A stretch of DNA of 41,728 bases from Gammaproteobacteria bacterium (GTDB taxonomy: Bacteria > Pseudomonadota > Gammaproteobacteria > Steroidobacterales > Steroidobacteraceae): positions 1 through 41,728 of the forward strand of contig JAQGOG010000018.1 of the NCBI GenBank assembly GCA_028293765.1, given 5' to 3'. Positions 7,148 through 15,155 of this stretch are shown piece by piece (positions within the stretch are counted from its first letter, which is position 1; the number at the start of each line of letters is the position of its first letter). Under the pieces are notes generated by a model. That model saw nothing but the letters and a program-made list of their open reading frames with translations, was not told the DNA's origin and ran no database searches. The position numbers and the translations under genes were made by a program.

Positions 7148-8596
7148 TCACAGTCGCGGATACGTGCCGAGCGTGACTGCCGCAGCTGCCATGTTCTGGA
7201 TTTCGATGGCGAGCGACTCTGGCAAGCCCACACGCCGCACCAGATCGCCCCAACTGCTATAGGCGCCACGTGCGTCGCGCTCAGCCACGATCCTTACGCT
7301 CCACTCAGCCAAGGAGCCGTCAAGCGCCCCCAACTGGTCCGTCTCCGCGGTGTTGAGATTCAGGACTAGCGGCTGGATTGTCGCGATCCACAATGCCGGC
7401 CCAAGCGCGGTAGTCAGCGCGGTGGGCTGTTGGGTAATCCTTTCAACCAGTGCGGCCAGCTCCGCCCGAGCCGGTTGCAGATGTTCTACGAAGGCCTGTT
7501 GTTTACCGATCCGTCCGAGCCGCGCCAGTACCGCGGTGGCCTGAGGCAACGCACTATCGATCGTCGCGCCATAGGTTGTTTCCACGAAGGTCTTTGCGAG
7601 CCGCGCGCCCTCCGGCGGATCGGTCGACATCCAACTTTCCGTTAACAGTGCCATCAGAGGCGAATCTGGGCGCAGCGCTTGCTTGTCCAGATGCTGCAGC
7701 GCTCGGAATAGCGAAGCGTACCGTGCCACCGACGGGTCAGGCGCCATCGCGCGATAAAACAAGGTGGCGACCACGCCTTCTGAGGCCATCATCTGGTTGC
7801 CGTTCTTCAGCGCCGCCACATCAAATGCGCTGCTGTTCGCGAGCAGCGCAACGGCGTCATCGTGACCAGGGGGCAGAAGCTGCCGGTGAATGAACCAGTT
7901 CCGCCGCACTCCATCAATTCGCAGCGTACCGTCGACATTGCTTTGCCACAGCGGTGTGAAGGGCTTTTCGGCCAACCCGACGTCATGCTCCTTGAGGGTG
8001 AGATTGACCGTCATGAGGCGGGTTAACGCCTGGAAATGGGTGGCGAACCCCTCGTCAAACGCTGTCGGATCGTCGGTAATGGTCAGGCTCCCATGCGGGA
8101 TCCGCGACATGCCGGCAGGCAGTTTGGGAAGCAATCGGCGCAGCAGTACATGGCCGGTCTCGTGGGCAAAGATCTCTTCGAAACTGCCATCAGTGACCGA
8201 TCCGGTATCGACTACGAGGGCGACGTAAGGCTGATCGACAAATCGATCGTTGCGATGCTCGCGCAACCAGAATCCGCGCTTGGCGAAGCCGCCTTCCTCG
8301 TCCGTGAGCAGCAGCCAAGTCGGCTGGGCCTTCTGACCGCTGATGCGCTGCGCCTGCTCGTCGAGCTTCAGCACAAATGCAACGGTGCCGCGCTGCGATT
8401 CTTTGATCAGCTTTCGATAGAGCGCGCCGTCGGGTGCGCGCTCGAGAATCGGCATCGCCCCGCCGCCGGGACCGGGCTTCGTCCTGATCGCGTCGCCCTG
8501 CTGCACCGGAACCAGGACGCCCAAGCTGGCGGAGCATGCAGAACTGGTCCAAGCGACCAGCGCAACTGCGATCAGTGCAACCAAAGTCTTGTCCAA
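7148..8596 (-). CDS. Exported zinc metallopeptidase-like protein with C-terminal helix-hairpin-helix
   Basis: The 482-residue product starts with a signal sequence (MDKTLVALIAVALVAWTSSACSA; a weak lipobox at Cys21 makes a lipoprotein possible). Residues 145-149 are HETGH, an HExxH-type zinc site. DEGFATHF at 181-188 offers Glu182 as third ligand, the pattern of gluzincin peptidases. The body is helical. Residues 412-460 (NLNTAETDQLGALDG..., then AYSSWGDLVRRVG) closely follow the ComEA-type helix-hairpin-helix repeat, normally a DNA-binding module in exported proteins. The substrate is unknown; a role in cell-envelope proteolysis is plausible. The gene stands alone on the minus strand, divergent from the DUF3626-like gene. 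Confidence 0.8.
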   Translation of the reverse strand: MDKTLVALIAVALVAWTSSACSASLGVLVPVQQGDAIRTKPGPGGGAMPILERAPDGALYRKLIKESQRGTVAFVLKLDEQAQRISGQKAQPTWLLLTDEEGGFAKRGFWLREHRNDRFVDQPYVALVVDTGSVTDGSFEEIFAHETGHVLLRRLLPKLPAGMSRIPHGSLTITDDPTAFDEGFATHFQALTRLMTVNLTLKEHDVGLAEKPFTPLWQSNVDGTLRIDGVRRNWFIHRQLLPPGHDDAVALLANSSAFDVAALKNGNQMMASEGVVATLFYRAMAPDPSVARYASLFRALQHLDKQALRPDSPLMALLTESWMSTDPPEGARLAKTFVETTYGATIDSALPQATAVLARLGRIGKQQAFVEHLQPARAELAALVERITQQPTALTTALGPALWIATIQPLVLNLNTAETDQLGALDGSLAEWSVRIVAERDARGAYSSWGDLVRRVGLPESLAIEIQNMAAAAVTLGTYPRL

Positions 8597-8696
8597 GAGC
8601 GATATTCACTCGGCCGCTGATTTCGAACAGCATACATCTTAGCCAAAGGTCTTAGGATGCTTGTTGGAGTGCTTCGAGCGGCTGCCGCCGTTGGCG

Positions 8697-8714
8697 GCCG
8701 GCGGCCTCGCCGGC
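8697..8714. repeat. GC-rich perfect hairpin between divergent genes
   Basis: GCCGGCG-GCCT-CGCCGGC forms a 7-base-pair stem with a 4-base loop in the gap between the divergent metallopeptidase and DUF3626-like genes. It has no T tract, and divergent genes need no terminator here, so it may be a REP-like element or a protein-binding site. It ends 6 bases before the -35 candidate at 8720. Confidence 0.45.
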
Positions 8715-8719
8715 GACTA

Positions 8720-8749
8720 TTGATTTCCCTGAACCGTCTCTCGTATAAG
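8720..8749 (+). promoter_or_regulatory. Sigma-70-like promoter of the DUF3626-like gene
   Basis: TTGATT (8720-8725) and TATAAG (8744-8749) are separated by 18 bases, each close to consensus. The -10 box lies 55-61 bases upstream of the candidate starts of the gene that follows. This is one of the few recognisable housekeeping-type promoters in the window. Confidence 0.5.
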
Positions 8750-8810
8750 CGCAGGGGGGCGGCTGCCTTGCAGGTGGTCGGGTATCGATTAACAGGGAGC
8801 GGGATTGCAA

Positions 8811-9791
8811 ATGCGAGTATTCAGCAGTAAGCCGAAGAGCTATGTCGAGCGAAACCCGGCGGCGGCCGGCGCCTATGCATCACTAACGCCGGCACAGAAG
8901 AAGGTGCTCGATGAGTTCTCGTACCGCGAGCACAAGAATCTCAAGACAACCGACAAGAAGGCGATGCAGCGCATCGCGGACGAATACATCATTCCCAAGG
9001 GACTCGGCAGACCGGAGAGCCAGATCAAGGAACTGGTGAGAAGCGCGTACCAGTCCGCCATCCGATGCCTGCAAGAGGCAGAAATAACCACCAATATTTC
9101 GTCGAGATTGTTCGCGCTGGACGAATTCTTCAACAGTAAGGACGTGAAGACCGTCTGGACGCATAACACCGGAAAGGGTTCCGCTTACCATAACAACCGG
9201 GAGCAAGTGGAGGAGCGGGCATTCGGATTTACGATAGATTGGAATGTGCCCATCAAGGAGGCCGCGATGACGCGCCCCGTCTATGCCGGCCTGAATTTTA
9301 CCGGGCATCCCTACGGTGCCGCCACACCGTACGGTTCCGTGGCGCTGGTCTATAAGACTGACGTGGCGCAGCGTTCCACGTTCATCAACGCAGATACTTT
9401 CGACAATCAATTCGAGTTCGCCACGGCCGAAGGAAGTGAGCTGGAAGCGCAGCGATCCAAGATCTGCACGTTCGCCCAGATGGGGACCCTCGTAGCGAAT
9501 ATGTCGAAGAATCAGCTCAAGGCGCTGCTACAGATGACTGAGAGTACCTACGTGTTCACGGATTACCCGCCCAATTACCTCGAGGCGCACGTCCTCGGCG
9601 GTATTCACTGGGACCGCGATTTGACGGAAATCCGGGTGGCCACCACGGGTCAGGAAACCTTGGACAAGGAGGCCGCGGTGGCGAAGCGATCGGTAGCCAC
9701 CATGAAGTACCTCATCGCAGATTTCGCGAAGAAGCACGGTGTTCCCGCACGGACCTACAGTGTCCGGTCCGTTGTTGAAGTGCTCAATTAG
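8811..9791 (+). CDS. DUF3626-like protein, possible ADP-ribosyltransferase-fold enzyme
   Basis: From ATG 8811 the product has 326 residues; TTG 8805, two codons earlier, is an alternative, and the AGGGAG at 8794-8799 fits either. There is no signal peptide. The N-terminal 110 residues are helical and charged. The C-terminal half contains RPVYAGLNFTGHPYGAATPYGS, then a QRSTF segment, then NYLEAHVLGGIHWDRDL; order and spacing match DUF3626 proteins as I remember them (RPVYxxLNF, FGSxHF, YxEAxVHG). DUF3626 is uncharacterised, and the Arg, Ser and acidic pattern suggests an ADP-ribosyltransferase-like fold, which remains inference. It has its own promoter and no linked immunity gene. Toxin, effector or housekeeping use are all open. 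Confidence 0.6.
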   Translation: MRVFSSKPKSYVERNPAAAGAYASLTPAQKKVLDEFSYREHKNLKTTDKKAMQRIADEYIIPKGLGRPESQIKELVRSAYQSAIRCLQEAEITTNISSRLFALDEFFNSKDVKTVWTHNTGKGSAYHNNREQVEERAFGFTIDWNVPIKEAAMTRPVYAGLNFTGHPYGAATPYGSVALVYKTDVAQRSTFINADTFDNQFEFATAEGSELEAQRSKICTFAQMGTLVANMSKNQLKALLQMTESTYVFTDYPPNYLEAHVLGGIHWDRDLTEIRVATTGQETLDKEAAVAKRSVATMKYLIADFAKKHGVPARTYSVRSVVEVLN

Positions 9792-10091
9792 CGCCTGATG
9801 CAGGGCTGCGTGTCATTTCCCCCGGCCAATCTACGCTTCTTCCCTTCTTCCTGACTGCGCCCATCAGTGACCCGCAGCCTGAGGTTGTGCGGTAAGCGTC
9901 CAAATCTGAGAAGACCGGACGCTTACACACACTGCGGCCAGCAGGTCCGCCTCAATGCGAAGCTTTAGCGCCCTCTCGCGTGTCGTTTCTTGCGTGGGTC
10001 GATCCCAACCGGGAACAGTTCAAAGATCGAACGCACGTGACCTTAGCGGAATGATTCTTGCCGCTTCCCATCGATCCCTCGTGACACTCCT
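9792..10091. other. Intergenic region with a 10-bp-arm inverted repeat
   Basis: The gap between the DUF3626-like gene and the flavodoxin-fold reductase gene contains no supported frame. Its main feature is the inverted repeat at 9892-9926, described separately. No clear promoter for the downstream gene was found. Confidence 0.5.
9892..9926. repeat. Inverted repeat GTAAGCGTCC / GGACGCTTAC
   Basis: Perfect 10-base arms at 9892-9901 and 9917-9926 flank a 15-base loop. The right arm with its flank (GTAAGCGTCCGG on the minus strand) recurs as a 12-base exact match at 39994-40005, 30 kb away and without a partner arm. There is no T tract, so terminator function is doubtful. A small mobile or REP-like repeat is possible. 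Confidence 0.55.
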
Positions 10092-11159
10092 ATGCAGCCT
10101 AGAGACGATAACGGCAAGCTGCCACCAGCCCAGCGACCCTTCCGGGTACTTTTGATCGCTGGTTCCGGGCGACGCCAGTACAACTGTCCTGGTGTCGACT
10201 CCAAAGCGCGAGCGCTCATGCTGCGTATGGCGGACCGTTTGCCCCCAAGCTGGGAGATCGACGTCGAAGATCTCGGAAACGTCTACGGACGCGCGCGCAT
10301 CCAGAGCTGCAACGCGTGTGTATCGACCTCCATGGCGCTGTGCTGCTGGCCTTGCAACTGTTACGAGCGAGGTGACAAGACCGAACCGGATCTGCTTTGG
10401 GATCTGGATCTTTATGCGCGGCTCGACCTCGCGGATGCGTGGGCAATTGTCGGTCCCATCAACTGGTTCGGCCCGCCGAGCAACCTGAAGCTCATGTTCG
10501 ACCGGTTGGTCTGCATGAACGGCGGCAATCCGCGGGAAGCGCTCATCGATCACAAAGATCCGGAGAAGGCGATGGCGCTCGAGAGGTCCGCTCAATGGGA
10601 GGCATTGAGTCGCAACCATCTCGAGGGCCGCACGGCGGCGTTCTTCTGTTATGGCGACGAGGGAGCGAATGAGGTGGCCGCGGACGGCCGGCCCAAAGTC
10701 TTGAGTCATAAGCAATGGTTCGATCCGAATGACTGGCCGGCGGATCGGGATCGTGATGCCTTTCTGCCGCTGGTTCTGCAGTGTCGCTATAGCGGCATCG
10801 AGGTTCCCGAGGAGCTGTGGACCGCCGCGCACGCCGGAGTCGGCAAACCCTATGCGGACGACCAGGCGGAAGACATGGTACGTGACAGCGAATTCATGGC
10901 CGTGTTCGACGCGTGGGGTGATCGCTTCGCCGCGTTTGTACACAGCAAGGGAAAAGTCGAGCCTGGTCGCTATCGCGCTTTCGGGTATGAACCGCCAGGC
11001 CATCGGATTGCCGACCTGAAGCTCGCCTGGCGCGAGGTACGGATGCGTCTCGGGCACCCCGCTCGAGGCTCATCGCCCGCCGTTCAGGCCGCGGAGGGCC
11101 TCAATCGCGACGCGACTCTTCGCCCCAAGCAGAGCGCGGCGAAGCATCCAAGGCGCTAA
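10092..11159 (+). CDS. NADPH-dependent FMN reductase / flavodoxin-fold protein with cysteine cluster
   Basis: The 355-residue product has a flavodoxin-type N-terminal fold: VLLIAGSGRRQYNCPGVDSK (19-38) includes the FMN phosphate loop, and GPINWFGPPSNLKLMFDRLV is the second flavin-contact region. Between them lies a striking cluster of six cysteines (73, 76, 84, 85, 88, 90) in CNAC...CCWPCNC, reminiscent of iron-sulfur flavoproteins, where Cys residues next to the flavin bind a 4Fe-4S cluster. The protein should be a cytosolic electron-transfer reductase. Its last 59 bases overlap the 3' end of the convergent hydroxylase gene. Its position 0.85 kb from an arsenosugar-type cluster suggests, without proof, a redox role there. 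Confidence 0.85.
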   Translation: MQPRDDNGKLPPAQRPFRVLLIAGSGRRQYNCPGVDSKARALMLRMADRLPPSWEIDVEDLGNVYGRARIQSCNACVSTSMALCCWPCNCYERGDKTEPDLLWDLDLYARLDLADAWAIVGPINWFGPPSNLKLMFDRLVCMNGGNPREALIDHKDPEKAMALERSAQWEALSRNHLEGRTAAFFCYGDEGANEVAADGRPKVLSHKQWFDPNDWPADRDRDAFLPLVLQCRYSGIEVPEELWTAAHAGVGKPYADDQAEDMVRDSEFMAVFDAWGDRFAAFVHSKGKVEPGRYRAFGYEPPGHRIADLKLAWREVRMRLGHPARGSSPAVQAAEGLNRDATLRPKQSAAKHPRR

Positions 11160-11946
11160 CGTTCCTCTTTCGGTCGGCGCGGACGAAGGGCATCGCGAGC
11201 ACTTTGCCGAGTGTGACCTCTTTTGGTGAGCGATGCGTGGCGATGCCGATTTCGATCGCCTCCTGTGGTACATCGAATTGCAATGTTCCATGGAGGATAT
11301 CCCACCAGGTGAGACCGCTCGACCAGTTCGAATTTCTTTCCGCTTCGATCGTCGAATGATGGATGCCGTGCAGGCGGGGCGTCATCAACACACGTGCGAG
11401 CCGCTGTTCGAGCGGCTTCGGCAAACGTAGATTCGAGTGATGGAACAGGATCGACGCGATGAGCAACCTCTGCCACGCGGCATACGTACGCGAATCGATT
11501 CCGAGCAGCGCAACCTGTACCGCGCGGAACGGTACCGACAGGGCCATCTCGCCGAAATGGAAGCGCAAGGCCGTGGACGCATCGAGATCGAGGTCGGCAT
11601 GGTGTGCCTGGTGGAAGCGCCACAGGAGCGGGACCTTATGCGTCATCACGTGCCAGACATAGAGGGTGTAGTCCAACAGCGCGATGCCGAGCGCGATTCG
11701 CAATCCGCGCGGAATCGGAACTCGCTGCAGCACGCCCCAGCGCTTGAGCGCTACGGTCCGGCACAGGCGCGCGATCAGCGGCTGCTCCAGGGCGAGGACA
11801 GTCAGCCCGCTAAGCGCTCCCACACCCGCGTTTCGCGCAACGCGCCGAAGTTTTGGCTCACGCTGGGGGCGCAGCGGGCGCCGCAGTTCCATCAGGGTGA
11901 GAGCGGCGACGGCGACAACAGCCATGCTCCTGGCAAATGGCGACAT
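11101..11946 (-). CDS. Fatty acid hydroxylase / sterol desaturase family membrane protein
   Basis: The 281-residue protein has the three histidine boxes of the superfamily: HVMTH (99-103), HQAHH (112-116) and HGIHH (193-197). They bind a di-iron centre on the cytosolic face. Hydrophobic segments near 8-20, 40-58, 80-98 and 135-170 fit the four-helix membrane topology. The family hydroxylates or desaturates lipids and carotenoids using O2. The C-terminal tail overlaps the convergent reductase gene by 59 bases, and the 5' end is divergent from the arsenosugar-type glycosyltransferase gene, leaving a 62-base gap for two promoters. The substrate is unknown. Met8 is an alternative start. Confidence 0.88.
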   Translation of the reverse strand: MSPFARSMAVVAVAALTLMELRRPLRPQREPKLRRVARNAGVGALSGLTVLALEQPLIARLCRTVALKRWGVLQRVPIPRGLRIALGIALLDYTLYVWHVMTHKVPLLWRFHQAHHADLDLDASTALRFHFGEMALSVPFRAVQVALLGIDSRTYAAWQRLLIASILFHHSNLRLPKPLEQRLARVLMTPRLHGIHHSTIEAERNSNWSSGLTWWDILHGTLQFDVPQEAIEIGIATHRSPKEVTLGKVLAMPFVRADRKRNVSALDASPRSAWGEESRRD

Positions 11947-12008
11947 TCGGGATCAACGCAGGAGCGCGCCGGGCCGTTCCGCTGGAAAGCGCCTTTGTGT
12001 GGGCGGCA

Positions 12009-12689
12009 ATGAGCAGTTTCTCGATCACGGCGATTGTCCCAGTTCTCAACGAAGCCGCAAACCTGCAGACGATGCTGGCCACGCTGAGGCAGGACGCGTT
12101 TGACGCCATCATCGTTGTGGACGGAGAAAGCAGCGATGAGAGCGCGGCGGTGGCGAGGCGTGCAGGAACAGTCGTCATTCGAAGCGCACGCGGACGTGGA
12201 CGACAGATGAACGTCGGTGCGGCGCACGCGAGCACGCCCGTACTGCTGTTTCTTCACGCCGATACGCGCTTGCCGGCTGGGGCCGTCGCGCTCATAGAAC
12301 GTGCGCTTCGTGACCCTGACGTCGTAGGAGGGTGCTTTCGACTTTCGTTCGAGACGCGCAGCGCGCTTCTGAGATTCTACGGGACGATGAGCCAGTTCGA
12401 GACTGCGCTGACGACGTTTGGCGATCAGGCTTACTTCGTCAGGACCGCCGTATTCAAGGCGATCGGCGGGTTTCCCGATTGGCCCTTCCTCGAGGATGTG
12501 CAGCTGCGGCGCGATCTACGGCAACGCGGCAGCTTCGTGAAACTACCGAGTCCCGTAGTCACCTCCGCGCGCCGGTTCAGCGGCGAAGGTACTGTACGTC
12601 GGCAACTGCTCAATGCACTCATTCTGTTACTTTTTCACTGCGGCATCTCCGCGCAACGGCTGGCGCGCTGGTATCGAGCAGAGCGTTGA
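12009..12689 (+). CDS. TIGR04283-type arsenosugar biosynthesis glycosyltransferase
   Basis: From ATG 12009 the product has 226 residues, the usual size for this GT2 subfamily. The A-fold starts ITAIVPVLNEAANLQTML, followed by IIVVDGESSDESA, and LFLHADTRLPAG contains the metal- and sugar-nucleotide-binding DxD-like region. The C-terminal region has GDQAYFVRTAVFKAIGGFPD and FLEDVQLRRDLRQRG, the acceptor-side motif of GT2 enzymes. I chose 12009 because the first strand begins at once; an earlier in-frame ATG (11937) would overlap the divergent hydroxylase gene. The subfamily is named for co-occurrence with ArsS, as here 102 bases downstream. Its donor and acceptor are not established by this sequence. 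Confidence 0.88.
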   Translation: MSSFSITAIVPVLNEAANLQTMLATLRQDAFDAIIVVDGESSDESAAVARRAGTVVIRSARGRGRQMNVGAAHASTPVLLFLHADTRLPAGAVALIERALRDPDVVGGCFRLSFETRSALLRFYGTMSQFETALTTFGDQAYFVRTAVFKAIGGFPDWPFLEDVQLRRDLRQRGSFVKLPSPVVTSARRFSGEGTVRRQLLNALILLLFHCGISAQRLARWYRAER

Positions 12690-12791
12690 GGTGATCTGCG
12701 GCCCACAACTTGCAGCACATGAGGCAATTCAGGCTTCTTGGGCGCTGATGCCAAGTCCGCCTGCGCCTCAGGTGTTCGACCGACGTATGAA

Positions 12792-13799
12792 ATGATCAAC
12801 GTGCAGCGGAGCGCGCCCCCAAGCTTTGGCGAGACGCTTGCCGCCCATGGGGCTGGTCTATCTCGTGCCGAGCTCGGAATTCTGCAGGTCAACGTCGGCA
12901 AGCGCTGCAACCAGGCGTGTCATCACTGCCACGTTGAAGCCGGCCCGCGCCGCACGGAAATGATGAGTGCAGCAACTGCCGAGCGGGCGCTCGAGCTCCT
13001 TCGGCGCGCCGCGAGCGTTCACACCCTCGACATTACGGGCGGCGCCCCCGAGCTCAACCCTCAGTTCCGCCGTCTCGTGCGCCAGGGTCGGGCGCTGGGT
13101 CGAAAGGTTATCGATCGATGCAATCTGACCGTGCTGCTCGAACCGGGGCAGGAGAACACGGCCGAGTTTCTCGCACAGCATTCGGTGACGGTGGTGGCCT
13201 CACTCCCGTGCTACAGCAAAGCGAATGTCGAGCGGCAAAGAGGCCTGGGAGTGTTCGAGAAGAGCATCGAGGCACTGCACCGGTTGAATGCGCTGGGTTA
13301 CGGAGTGCCAGCATCCGGACTGGAGCTGAACCTCGTTTACAACCCCGTGGGAGCATCACTACCGCCTCCTCAGGGACTTCTCGAATCGGACTACCGCCGC
13401 GCGCTCGGCGAGGAGTTCGGCATCGTCTTCAATCATCTATACACGCTGACCAACATGCCGATCAGTCGATTCCTCCATCAGCTCATTCGAAACGGACAAC
13501 TGCAGCGGTACATGGACATGCTCGTCCAGGCCTTCAATCCGGCCGCTACTACAGCGCTCATGTGCCGCGAGCTCGTCTCGGTAAGCTGGGACGGGGTCTG
13601 CCACGACTGCGACTTCAATCAGATGCTGGGGATCCCACTCGGCGGCAGGCAACGCACGCTGTGGGATGTTGAGAATCTTGCCGAGCTGGCGAGCGGGCCG
13701 ATTGCGATCGCGGATCACTGTTACGGCTGCACAGCAGGCGCGGGAAGCTCCTGCAGCGGCGCGCTCACGGCCAATATCGGCCGTCAGGCCTCGCGATGA
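12792..13799 (+). CDS. arsS: Radical SAM protein ArsS (arsenosugar biosynthesis)
   Basis: From ATG 12792 the product has 335 residues. The radical SAM cluster motif CNQACHHC sits at residues 39-46 (C39, C43, C46), preceded by LQVNVGKR and followed by HVEAGPRR, which is diagnostic of the ArsS family. A Cys-rich C-terminal domain (DUF3641 type) follows, with CRELVSVSWDGVCHDCDFNQ and a final CYGCTAGAGSSC. ArsS converts dimethylarsenite plus SAM to a dimethylarsinoyl-deoxyadenosine, the precursor of oxo-arsenosugars. TTG 12738 is an alternative start but lies before the conserved region. The stop overlaps the ATG of the next glycosyltransferase (ATGA), so the two are translationally coupled. Confidence 0.92.
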   Translation: MINVQRSAPPSFGETLAAHGAGLSRAELGILQVNVGKRCNQACHHCHVEAGPRRTEMMSAATAERALELLRRAASVHTLDITGGAPELNPQFRRLVRQGRALGRKVIDRCNLTVLLEPGQENTAEFLAQHSVTVVASLPCYSKANVERQRGLGVFEKSIEALHRLNALGYGVPASGLELNLVYNPVGASLPPPQGLLESDYRRALGEEFGIVFNHLYTLTNMPISRFLHQLIRNGQLQRYMDMLVQAFNPAATTALMCRELVSVSWDGVCHDCDFNQMLGIPLGGRQRTLWDVENLAELASGPIAIADHCYGCTAGAGSSCSGALTANIGRQASR

Positions 13800-14512
13800 G
13801 CGTTGGCGCCGCAATCTTCGTCAAGACTCCGGGCCTTTCCCCGATCAAGACGCGTCTGGCGTCCGATATTGGCCGGGAGCTCGCGGAGGAGTTTCATCTG
13901 CGCGCATGCCGTGCATCGGCGCAGGTCTTGAGCGCGGTCGCCCCGAGTGTAGTGCCGTATTGGGCAGTCGCCGAGGAGAGCGCAGTTGAGGCTAAGTGGA
14001 AAGGGTTCCCTGGAATTTGGCAGGGGGAGGGCGGGCTCGCCGAGCGGCTTGCCTTCATATACACGTCGCTTCAAAAACGTCACGGAGCTGCACTTCTGCT
14101 CGGGGCGGATACGCCGCAGATCACTCCGTACGCGTTAAAGAGGGTGCTCGATCTGATCGAGCAGGCGGAAAGCCGGTTCGTAATCGGCCCGGCAGCGGAT
14201 GGAGGATTCTGGGTGTTTGCCGGCCGTAGACCGGTGGCGAAAGAAATTTGGGCTTCGGTGACCTACTCGCAAGCACGCACGTGCGCGCAGCTGGCCGCCG
14301 CACTTGCTGTCGGCGGCGCATCTCATATCTACACGGAGCCGCTGCGCGATGTGGACTGCCTTGAAGATATGCGAGCGTTGCACGGTGCGCTTCAGAGGCT
14401 GATGGAGCCGCTTACCGAGCAACTCGCGCTCGCGAACTGGATCGGCTATTCGGGATTTCAAGCGCATGAAGTGATAAGACGCGCACGCGTTACTGCATCG
14501 GAGGAGCACTGA
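13796..14512 (+). CDS. TIGR04282-type arsenosugar biosynthesis glycosyltransferase (DUF2064)
   Basis: The 238-residue protein starts 4 bases inside arsS (ATGA). It shows the DUF2064 pattern of a CofC/nucleotidyl-transferase-like GT-A fold: AIFVKTPGLSPIKTRLA at the N-terminus, LLLGADTPQITPYAL in the centre and FVIGPAADGGFWVFAGR further on; the DxP and DGG stretches are the likely nucleotide- and metal-binding sites. The last 40 residues are variable. With the TIGR04283 enzyme and ArsS it makes the core gene trio seen in bacterial arsenosugar-type clusters. Whether it transfers a sugar or activates one as a nucleotide is not known from sequence. Confidence 0.88.
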   Translation: MSVGAAIFVKTPGLSPIKTRLASDIGRELAEEFHLRACRASAQVLSAVAPSVVPYWAVAEESAVEAKWKGFPGIWQGEGGLAERLAFIYTSLQKRHGAALLLGADTPQITPYALKRVLDLIEQAESRFVIGPAADGGFWVFAGRRPVAKEIWASVTYSQARTCAQLAAALAVGGASHIYTEPLRDVDCLEDMRALHGALQRLMEPLTEQLALANWIGYSGFQAHEVIRRARVTASEEH

Positions 14513-14564
14513 ACCTGCGCGCGCGTCATACCTCCGGCGCATGCTGGAATCGGGAGGAGATCGG

Positions 14565-15155
14565 ATGACCGGACTTATTGCCCAGCCTTGGTGGGTGAAC
14601 CTGCTCGTTCTCGTGCCACCCGTCGCCTACTTCTCGTGGCGCCGTAACCGCGTTCCTCTCACTTTGAGGCAGTTGATCGGCAGCGGTGTGTTTGCTGCGG
14701 CCTTTGGGTTTCTCGAAGCTGTAGTTGTCGTCTATTTCCGAGCAGCCGCTGGATTGCTGCCCGGATACCAGGGAACTCTCTCTGATGTCATCCGCCTGTC
14801 TGGAGATTTCTATCAGCAGTCGCCAGGGATAACCCAATTTCCCCAGAGCCTGCTTACGCTTGAAGTGTTCCGCGAAACCGCCACGATCCTCATGCTGCTT
14901 AGCGTGGCGTTCCTTTCCTCTGTGCAATCGAGTGTTAGAGCGGCGGTTTTCCTGTGGGCTTTTGCCATCTGGGACGTCACCTACTACGCAGCTCTTTGGG
15001 CCACGGTCCGATGGCCCCTCTCGCTCAAAGACCCCGATGTGCTCTTCCTGATTCCGGTACCCTGGTTTTCTCCGGTCTGGTTTCCCCTCCTGGTCAGCTG
15101 CCTCGCCGTGGCCGCTGTCCTGCTCACAAGAGCCACTCCGGCAAAGCCCCAATGA
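14565..15155 (+). CDS. Integral membrane protein at end of the arsS cluster
   Basis: ATG 14565 was chosen over 14541 because a consensus GGGAGGAG lies 5 bases upstream. The 196-residue product has about six hydrophobic helices, including WVNLLVLVPPVAYFSW, FAAAFGFLEAVVVVYF, LMLLSVAFLSSV, AVFLWAFAIWDVTYYAALW and WFPLLVSCLAVAAVLL. No transporter signature is visible. It follows the TIGR04282 gene by 52 bases on the same strand and probably belongs to the same operon. A role in moving or anchoring an arsenolipid or sugar product is possible but rests on position alone. Confidence 0.75.
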   Translation: MTGLIAQPWWVNLLVLVPPVAYFSWRRNRVPLTLRQLIGSGVFAAAFGFLEAVVVVYFRAAAGLLPGYQGTLSDVIRLSGDFYQQSPGITQFPQSLLTLEVFRETATILMLLSVAFLSSVQSSVRAAVFLWAFAIWDVTYYAALWATVRWPLSLKDPDVLFLIPVPWFSPVWFPLLVSCLAVAAVLLTRATPAKPQ

